Below, in pieces: positions 5,378 through 9,951 of a DNA stretch of 11,743 bases (positions are counted from its first letter, which is position 1; each line of letters starts with the position of its first letter). The translations under genes and the position numbers were made by a program. Source of the stretch: CAYRGC01 sp964423795 (lineage in GTDB: Bacteria > Patescibacteriota > Gracilibacteria > Peribacterales > Peribacteraceae); contig CAYRGC010000028.1 of assembly GCA_964423795.1 (NCBI GenBank), forward strand, positions 1 through 11,743, read 5' to 3'. The notes below the pieces were generated by a model that did no database searches, was not told where the DNA came from, and worked only from the letters and a program-made list of their open reading frames with translations.

Positions 5378-6220
5378 CTTGCGCTTACTCTTCTTGGAAC
5401 GGCGACGGATAATCAGTGCCATGCTCTTGCGCTCGGAGCGCGTCTTCACGCCGAGAGCCTTCTTGCCCCACGGAGTCTTCGGGGCAACAAGACCGATCGA
5501 GGTGTGGCCTTCACCACCGCCGTGGGGGTGATCGACCGGGTTCATGGACTTGCCAAGCATGTGCGGCTTCTTGCCGAGCCAGCGCTTGCGGCCGGCCTTT
5601 CCGTAGTTGATGAGGTTGTGGTCGGGGTTGGACACGGTACCGATCGTCGCCGTGCACTCCTTGCGGACCTTGCGGATTTCGCCGCTCGGGAGCTGGAGGA
5701 TGGCGAAGTCGCCATCGATGCCGACCAGCGTGGCGCCGGTGCCCGCGGAGCGGACGATCTGGCCGCCGCGACCGAGGGTGAGCTCGATGTTGAAGATGCG
5801 GTAACCCACCGGGATGTGCTGGAGCTGCATGCGGTTGCCGACCTTCACGCGGGTGCGCTCGGCGGAGACGACCTGGTCCCCCACCTTGAGGCCTTCGGCC
5901 GCGAGGACGTAGGACTTCTCGCCGTCGACGTACTGGAGCAGGGCGAGACGGGCGGAGCGGTTGGGGTCGTACTCAATGGCGATGACCGTGGCCGGGACGC
6001 CGTGCTTGCGAACCTGGCGGAAGTCGACGTCGCGAAGCAGGCGCTTGTGCCCGCCGCCGCGGAAGCGGATGGAGACGCGGCCGGAGTTGTCGCGGCCGGA
6101 GCTCCTCTGCTTGCCGAACACGAGTCCCTTCTCCGGGCGCTTCTTGGTGAGGCCAGAGAAGTCGGCGATCGTCATCTGACGTCGTCCGGGGGTCGTTGGT
6201 TTGGGCTTCTTGAGCGGCAT
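5375..6220 (-). CDS. rplB: 50S ribosomal protein L2
   Basis: L2 is one of the most conserved large-subunit proteins, needed for subunit association and placed near the peptidyl transferase centre. The 281 residues are normal (273 in E. coli). Signatures are KPTTPGRRQMT at 7-17, FRGGGHKR at 53-60, VGDQVVSAERTRVKVGNRMQL, and NPVDHPHGGGEG at 227-238, which includes the conserved histidines 231 and 233, followed by APKTPWGKKALGVKTR. The Lys/Arg-rich end SKKSKRK is canonical; the TGA right after it is the first codon of repeat copy D. L23 ends 12 nt upstream. The leader CCCCGCCATCCC has no Shine-Dalgarno. Confidence 0.99.
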   Translation of the reverse strand: MPLKKPKPTTPGRRQMTIADFSGLTKKRPEKGLVFGKQRSSGRDNSGRVSIRFRGGGHKRLLRDVDFRQVRKHGVPATVIAIEYDPNRSARLALLQYVDGEKSYVLAAEGLKVGDQVVSAERTRVKVGNRMQLQHIPVGYRIFNIELTLGRGGQIVRSAGTGATLVGIDGDFAILQLPSGEIRKVRKECTATIGTVSNPDHNLINYGKAGRKRWLGKKPHMLGKSMNPVDHPHGGGEGHTSIGLVAPKTPWGKKALGVKTRSERKSMALIIRRRSKKSKRK

Positions 6221-6232
6221 GGGATGGCGGGG

Positions 6233-6550
6233 TTAGGCGGCGTTCGAGGAATCGATGGCGGCGAGATCGAGGGCCTTGCTTCCCTTCTTCAGGGTCACGA
6301 GGGCCTTCTTTCCGGCATGGCGCTTCTCCATGGAGGCGTGCGCCGAGAGGATGCGAGTTTTGGGCTGGATCTTCACAATGCGGACTTTGGACACCTGAAC
6401 GCCGTACAGGCGTTCGATGGCGTTGCGCACGTCGATCTTCGTGCTCTTCGGAGCGACCTTGAGGGCGTAGACGTGGCCGGTCTCGACGACCTTCTGGCGC
6501 TCAGCCTTCTCGGTGACGATGGGGCCGATGATGACGCGGGAGAGATCCAT
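6233..6550 (-). CDS. rplW: 50S ribosomal protein L23
   Basis: L23 sits at the tunnel exit and is the main docking point for trigger factor and SRP. The 105 residues are close to the usual 95-100. Signatures are IIGPIVTEKAERQ at about 7-19, YALKVAPKSTKIDVRNAIERLYGVQVSKVRIV at about 28-59 and the C-terminal KKALVTLKKGSKALDL. The tail IDSSNAA is short. The leader TCTAACCTCGCCCC has no Shine-Dalgarno. The 43-nt gap from L4 holds a 9-nt tandem repeat. The stop is TAA. Confidence 0.98.
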   Translation of the reverse strand: MDLSRVIIGPIVTEKAERQKVVETGHVYALKVAPKSTKIDVRNAIERLYGVQVSKVRIVKIQPKTRILSAHASMEKRHAGKKALVTLKKGSKALDLAAIDSSNAA

Positions 6551-6555
6551 GGGGC

Positions 6556-6594
6556 GAGGTTAGAGAGGTTCGAGAGGTGTAAGAGGTGAGAGGT
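6556..6594. repeat. 9-nt-period tandem repeat in L4/L23 gap
   Basis: GAGGT occurs on the plus strand at 6556, 6565, 6574, 6583 and 6590, so four copies are exactly 9 nt apart and the fifth 7 nt on. In the mRNA this is a row of ACCTC units filling the whole spacer and reaching the first base position of the L4 stop codon. It makes the L23 leader almost pure pyrimidine around the repeats. Confidence 0.6.
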
Positions 6595-7355
6595 TACTTC
6601 TTTTTGGCGGGGGACTTCTTCGCGGCGGTCTTCTTCGTTGCGGTCTTCTTCGCCTTCGGAGCCTTCGCTTCTTTCACCTCTGCCACCTCTTCCGCCTTTG
6701 CCGTCTTCTTCGACGTCTTATCCTTCTTCTTGCCGAAGATCGCGACCGCCTTCTCGACGCTGTCGCCAACGAAGATGATGGAGCGGGAGCGGAGGACGTC
6801 TTCCGGGTTCAAGTAGTTCACAAGGATGGTCTTCACGTTGGGGACGTTGCGGGAGGAACGGACGAGGCCCTCGTGCTTCTCCGGGAGAACCAGGAGGATG
6901 TGGCGGCCGAGCTCCACGGGGAGCTTGCCCATGAGCGTCACGAACGCCTTGGTCTTCACATCATTGCCGTAGCCCTCGAGGCCGAAGATGCTGTTCTTCT
7001 TGGCCTGGAGCGTGAGGCACGCGGCGAGCGCGGCGTGGCGCATCTCGCGGGGCATGTCCTTCGTGAAGTTCTGGTTGCTGCGGGGACCGAACGCCTTGCC
7101 ACCGCCACGGAGGAGAGGGCTGCGGATGGAACCGCGACGAGCCTGACCCGTGTGCTTCTGTCCGTAGAGCTTGCGCGTGGAGCCGGCCACCTCGTGGCGG
7201 TTCTTGGCGTGCGCGATCGCCTTGCGGCGGTTGCTCTGCTGGAGGAGGAGCGCCTGGTGGACGAGGCCGTTGTTCACCGGGGCAGCAAACAGCACCTCGG
7301 GGAGACTGAGAGTCCCCTTCTTGGCGCCGGTGGAGGAGTAGACATCAATGTTCAT
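6594..7355 (-). CDS. rplD: 50S ribosomal protein L4 with histone-like tail
   Basis: L4 reaches into the exit tunnel with its long loop and, in E. coli, also represses its own S10 operon. Residues 1-207 fit the family: VFAAPVNNGLVHQ-type segment at about 22-34, the tunnel loop with STRKLYGQKHTGQARRGSIRSP at about 59-80 and RGGGKAFGP at 83-91, then the Rossmann-like part with KTILVNYLNPEDVLRSRSIIF. From about 208 a 45-residue Lys/Ala-rich tail follows (KKTATKKTAAKKSPAKKK), resembling histone H1 or HU-like tails and absent from usual 200-210-residue L4. The leader is TAAGCCCCCACCACC with no Shine-Dalgarno; L3 ends 12 nt upstream. Confidence 0.98.
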   Translation of the reverse strand: MNIDVYSSTGAKKGTLSLPEVLFAAPVNNGLVHQALLLQQSNRRKAIAHAKNRHEVAGSTRKLYGQKHTGQARRGSIRSPLLRGGGKAFGPRSNQNFTKDMPREMRHAALAACLTLQAKKNSIFGLEGYGNDVKTKAFVTLMGKLPVELGRHILLVLPEKHEGLVRSSRNVPNVKTILVNYLNPEDVLRSRSIIFVGDSVEKAVAIFGKKKDKTSKKTAKAEEVAEVKEAKAPKAKKTATKKTAAKKSPAKKK

Positions 7356-7367
7356 GGTGGTGGGGGC

Positions 7368-7979
7368 TTATTTCTTGGAAGGGGCGACTTCGGCAGTGAC
7401 GTACACGATGGAACCGTTGGGGCCGGGAACCGGTCCTTTGACCGCAATGACGCCCTCGGCGCCGTCAACGGAGATAACCGGAAGGTGCTTCACCGTGACG
7501 GTATCGAGACCCATGTGGCCGGCCATCGGGTGACCTTTGAGGATACGACCCGGATCGGTACGCATACCGACGGAGCCCGGCTCGCGCTTGAAGTGGGAAC
7601 CGTGGGAGGCCGGACCGCCGCCGAAGTGGTGGCGCTTCATGACACCCTGGAAACCCTTTCCCTTGGAGGTGCCCTGCACCGTCACCATGGAATCGGCCGG
7701 GATCGTCTCGGCGGAGAGGGTCTTGCCCGGCTCGAGGCCGTCGAGCGACTCCACCTTCCACTCCTTCTGGCGGGCGTAGCGGACGCGCTCGGCGCCCTTG
7801 CGGGTCTTCCAGGCGCGCGCGCCGATGCCGAGGACGACGGCGTTGTAGCCGTCCTTCTCGGTCGTCTTGGTGCGAACGACGATGTTGGGTTCGATGCGGA
7901 GGTACGTCACCGGCACCGACTCTCCCGTGGGGAGGAAGGCGCGGGACATGCCGACTTTGCGAGCGATGAGTCCAGACAT
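7368..7979 (-). CDS. rplC: 50S ribosomal protein L3 (first gene of the operon)
   Basis: L3 is an early assembly protein whose loop approaches the peptidyl transferase centre. The 203 residues are normal (209 in E. coli). Signatures are GLIARKVGMSRAF at 3-15, the family motif TSKGKGFQGVMKR at 104-116, ASHGSHFKREPGSVG, DPGRILKGHPMAGHMG and VKGPVPGPNG. By my alignment the residue equivalent to the PrmB-methylated Gln150 of E. coli is Thr here, as in many other bacteria. No in-frame ATG, GTG or TTG lies between this ATG and the upstream stop, so the start is firm. The leader CGTTTCCCACGCTTTC has no Shine-Dalgarno and includes a 5-bp hairpin. No S10 gene precedes it. Confidence 0.98.
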   Translation of the reverse strand: MSGLIARKVGMSRAFLPTGESVPVTYLRIEPNIVVRTKTTEKDGYNAVVLGIGARAWKTRKGAERVRYARQKEWKVESLDGLEPGKTLSAETIPADSMVTVQGTSKGKGFQGVMKRHHFGGGPASHGSHFKREPGSVGMRTDPGRILKGHPMAGHMGLDTVTVKHLPVISVDGAEGVIAVKGPVPGPNGSIVYVTAEVAPSKK

Positions 7980-8153
7980 GAAAGCGTGGGAAACGCTGGC
8001 TAGAGCGGAGAGGTTGAGTTGCTGCGCGTCCCGGGAACGGGGCGAAGGCCTTGGAGGTTCCTCTGGTCCGATTGGTCAGAATGACGTCGGACTCAAACAC
8101 AAGGCGATCACTCTGCCACGGGGCACCGAGGTGCTTTCCGTGACGAATGAAGC
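7980..8153 (-). promoter_or_regulatory. Structured 5' leader of the ribosomal protein operon
   Basis: About 175 nt separate the predicted transcription start from the L3 ATG, and no plausible gene lies in it. Four stem-loops can be drawn on the transcript strand. (1) 8109-8133: a 9-bp stem with two bulges closing TGCC-CCGT-GGCA. (2) 8066-8092: GTCCGA pairs with TCGGAC, with an inner GTCA-TTC-TGAC hairpin. (3) CCCG-TTCC-CGGG around 8031-8042. (4) AGCGT-TTCCC-ACGCT immediately before the start codon. In E. coli the S10 operon leader is the target of L4 autoregulation. Whether any r-protein binds here is inference. Confidence 0.5.
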
Positions 8154-8159
8154 GCGAGG

Positions 8160-8188
8160 ACTTTATAGATCCTGGCCGTTAACGTCAA
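8160..8188 (-). promoter_or_regulatory. Sigma70-type promoter of the ribosomal protein operon
   Basis: On the minus strand the -35 element TTGACG (8183-8188) and -10 element TAAAGT (8160-8165) are separated by exactly 17 nt. TATAAA, 2 nt closer, is an alternative -10 with a 15-nt spacer. The start of transcription would be near 8153. It lies just downstream of the terminator of the preceding unit, so the operon has its own promoter. Confidence 0.75.
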
Positions 8189-8207
8189 ATCCTTTCGTCA
8201 TGGACTC

Positions 8208-8230
8208 AAAAAAAGCCCCGTTTCCGGGGC
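8208..8230 (-). terminator. Intrinsic terminator of the two-gene unknown unit
   Basis: The minus strand reads GCCCCG-GAAA-CGGGGC followed by seven T. It is a perfect 6-bp GC stem with a GNRA tetraloop and a U-tract, 33 nt after the stop codon of the gene at 8263. On the plus strand the same stem is followed only by CTTTCGTGTTTT, so its main direction is minus. Confidence 0.93.
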
Positions 8231-8262
8231 CTTTCGTGTTTTAGGCTAGTGTACGGCCCTTT

Positions 8263-8736
8263 TCAGGCTGCGGGTGCCGCGGGAGGAGCGCCCGTCAGGG
8301 CATTCCAACCGGCACGGGCCGCCATGCCGACCCTACCGATACTCGAACCGATGGCACCGGAGACGGTGCCCCAGAGCCGGTTGGCACCCGATGCTTCCCA
8401 GGTCTTGCGTGCGCCCTCCGCGAGAGGAGCGGTGACCGACTGGATTCCTTCGGAGGCGGCTTTCGGCAGCCAGCTGGTGAGACCGGGGTTCGCATTGAGG
8501 ATCGTCGAACCGATGAGACCGGCACCCGCAAGCAGCGTCGTCCATTTGATGATCTTCCCGGCAGGACGAGCGATATACCGCATGAACTTCCCCTCTTCCG
8601 GACGAAGCCACTGAGCCAAGCTCTCCTGCGCACCTTGCTTCTGGATCGATTCGCGGAGCTTCAAGAGCTGATCGGTCGTCAGTCCCGTATTCTCGGGAAG
8701 GTTGGAGGGGATGTTGATGGTACCGTTGCGACCCAT
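8263..8736 (-). CDS. Unrecognised small membrane-associated protein
   Basis: I do not recognise this 157-residue protein. The N-terminal 60 residues are polar, with a predicted helix TTDQLLKLRESIQKQ at 20-34. A single hydrophobic segment, WTTLLAGAGLIGSTIL at 65-80, could span or dip into the membrane. A Gly/Ala/Ser-rich, possibly amphipathic C-terminal part (LWGTVSGAIGSSIGRVGMAARAGW, split here around 121-144) ends in PPAAPAA. There is no signal peptide cleavage site that I can name. It follows the gene at 8759 by 22 nt and is followed by a strong terminator, so the two form one transcription unit. The leader TCATCTTCCATCCTTCCT has no Shine-Dalgarno. The opposite-strand frame covering it looks like a shadow. 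Confidence 0.78.
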   Translation of the reverse strand: MGRNGTINIPSNLPENTGLTTDQLLKLRESIQKQGAQESLAQWLRPEEGKFMRYIARPAGKIIKWTTLLAGAGLIGSTILNANPGLTSWLPKAASEGIQSVTAPLAEGARKTWEASGANRLWGTVSGAIGSSIGRVGMAARAGWNALTGAPPAAPAA

Positions 8737-8758
8737 AGGAAGGATGGAAGATGACGCG

Positions 8759-9184
8759 TTACGCGGCGAGGAAGGTATTGCTCATGAGCACCTGGTGACG
8801 GGCACCCGTGAGAACGGCGAGACCCTGGAGGGCTTCCGCGGTGCACTCGTCGCTCAAGAGCGTCAGCGAGATCATGACCGTCATGCCCGAGGCGCCGATG
8901 GCGTAGAGGAGCGGTGCGATGCCTTCCTGCGGGAAGTCCTCGAGCTTGATGGCGTCGAATTCCTTCTGATCCTTCACGGCGTTGGCCAGCTTCTCCACGA
9001 ACGGCTTCATCGCCGGCATCTTGCTGTAGCTGAGCGCCTGCATGCGGCGCAGGAGCTCCTCCTTACTCTCGAAGGACGTCAGCTTCTCGACCTGCACTTT
9101 TCCGTGCCACGAGGCTTTCACCTCGGCAGGAAGGGCATCGAAGAACCCTTTCTCTTCCGGTGTGAAATACAGGATGTTGGCCAT
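8759..9184 (-). CDS. Unrecognised 141-residue protein
   Basis: I cannot assign a family. The first 85 residues are charged and mostly helical in appearance (FTPEEKGFFDALPAEVK, SKEELLRRMQALSYSK, VEKLANAVKDQKEFDA). Residues 88-110 (GIAPLLYAIGASGMTVMISLTLL region) are hydrophobic, followed by an amphipathic Ala/Leu-rich end, so the C-terminal half may be buried or membrane-associated. There is one cysteine (C114). It is the first gene of a two-gene unit under the promoter at 9233-9261, with an about 42-nt leader lacking a Shine-Dalgarno (TTTCCGAAGCCGAT). The gene next to it (8263-8736) also has a hydrophobic segment, so the pair may act together at the membrane; this is inference. Confidence 0.8.
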   Translation of the reverse strand: MANILYFTPEEKGFFDALPAEVKASWHGKVQVEKLTSFESKEELLRRMQALSYSKMPAMKPFVEKLANAVKDQKEFDAIKLEDFPQEGIAPLLYAIGASGMTVMISLTLLSDECTAEALQGLAVLTGARHQVLMSNTFLAA

Positions 9185-9232
9185 ATCGGCTTCGGAAATT
9201 GGATGTGGATGTGATGAAGGTTTTCCGCATCC

Positions 9233-9261
9233 ATTATAGCGAAAAACGCGTTTTTCTTCAA
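9233..9261 (-). promoter_or_regulatory. Sigma70-type promoter of the two-gene unknown unit
   Basis: On the minus strand TTGAAG (9256-9261) and a perfect TATAAT (9233-9238) are separated by 17 nt. The spacer is almost filled by the perfect 14-nt palindrome AAAAACGCGTTTTT (9242-9255). The start of transcription is expected near 9226, giving a leader of about 42 nt. Confidence 0.85.
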
Positions 9262-9280
9262 TGGGTCGGGGAAAGGAGGT

Positions 9281-9847
9281 TTAAAGCCCCGAAACCGTGT
9301 TGCGCTCCTTCCACTGCTCGTACGGCAGATCGAGGAAGGCGAGAGCACGCTCGGCGACGGCGTCGCGGACGGCACGAATGTGCGGCCATGCGGCTTCTTG
9401 TTCCCTCGACGCTTTCCCTTGGGCAAGTGGTAAGGACAGAAGACCTTTGCGAACCAATGGCGCATCGTCATGAGTGTGCCGATCTCGCTGTCCCAGGTCA
9501 TAATCGGCTTTCAGAATTGTTTGAAGTTGTTCGGGAGTGGCAATACCGAGCAAGAGCGATGCCTGAACAAACTGGCGAATAACACCGAAGCCGCTGTCTA
9601 CTTGTTCTGGATGCAGACAGACACCGCTCTTTTTTCGAAAGGCACACTGTTGTTCAGAGAGTGCGCCATCGGGACCGAAGGCATGAGCGCCTCCGCAGAG
9701 AATCATGTCGATTGCCTGTGCGTCTTCATATTTTTTCCGAAGCGTTTCATCCCTGATGACAACGTCGTAAAAATCATTCGTCACTGGCCCCTTCGGGAGA
9801 AGGTCTTCCAGTGGAACATCGCCGAGGAGCTGCGGGGTACTAGACAA
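9281..9847 (-). CDS. Unrecognised 188-residue protein, TTG start
   Basis: I do not recognise this protein. It is soluble in composition, with no signal peptide or membrane segment. Charged helices are likely at 31-48 (RDETLRKKYEDAQ) and 148-182. A cluster C51, C68, C77, H79 (CGGAH; then QQC, GVCLHP) and a second His group (RHTHDD, 123-128) could bind metal; this is speculation. The only start candidate near the upstream stop is TTG at 9845-9847; a TAA lies inside the palindrome just before it. GTG at residue 22 is the next choice. There is no Shine-Dalgarno. Two overlapping palindromes directly upstream suggest control at this site. The local DNA appears poorer in GC than the flanks. It stops with TAA 20 nt before the promoter of the next unit, and I see no terminator. 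Confidence 0.7.
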   Translation of the reverse strand: MSSTPQLLGDVPLEDLLPKGPVTNDFYDVVIRDETLRKKYEDAQAIDMILCGGAHAFGPDGALSEQQCAFRKKSGVCLHPEQVDSGFGVIRQFVQASLLLGIATPEQLQTILKADYDLGQRDRHTHDDAPLVRKGLLSLPLAQGKASREQEAAWPHIRAVRDAVAERALAFLDLPYEQWKERNTVSGL

Positions 9848-9866
9848 AGTACAATATTATTGTACT
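9848..9866. promoter_or_regulatory. Perfect 19-nt palindrome (putative operator)
   Basis: The plus strand reads AGTACAATATTATTGTACT, nine paired bases either side of one central base. It directly abuts the TTG start of the gene at 9847 and contains an in-frame TAA. Its form is like a dimeric repressor operator. AT-rich hexamers within it (TACAAT, TAATAT) could serve as a -10 element, but I could not place a convincing -35. Confidence 0.6.
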
Positions 9867-9873
9867 AATAATA
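9855..9873. promoter_or_regulatory. Second overlapping palindrome (7-bp stem)
   Basis: TATTATT-GTACT-AATAATA on the plus strand is a perfect 7-bp inverted repeat with a 5-nt centre. It shares 12 bases with the palindrome at 9848-9866, so the two cannot form as hairpins at once. Confidence 0.5.
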
Positions 9874-9951
9874 CAAAATGTCCAGTGCGCTACCGTCCAT
9901 TTATAAGCTTCTATACGCCAATCTACACGCACTAACGCACGGCACACCGCC

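Noticed and set aside
5330..6589. Plus-strand open frame of 419 residues opposite L2 and L23
   Set aside because: Antisense shadow; it has no domain signs and L2/L23 are certain on the other strand.
6873..8003. Plus-strand open frame of 376 residues opposite L4 and L3
   Set aside because: Antisense shadow with skewed composition.
7465..8100. Minus-strand frame with a GTG start in the leader, overlapping L3
   Set aside because: It overlaps L3 in another frame for most of its length and becomes Arg/Pro/His-rich there. An 11-codon GTG frame in the leader was also seen but has no support.
8249..8614. Plus-strand frame of 121 residues opposite the gene at 8263-8736
   Set aside because: The minus frame is longer, follows its partner by 22 nt and ends before a strong minus-strand terminator.
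8702..9214. Plus-strand frame of 170 residues opposite the gene at 8759-9184
   Set aside because: Mirror-type His/Leu/Glu composition, and the minus gene has a clear promoter.
9470..9868. Plus-strand frame of 132 residues opposite the TTG gene
   Set aside because: Shorter than the minus frame and without promoter or partner gene. It was the closest call of the shadows and I keep some doubt.
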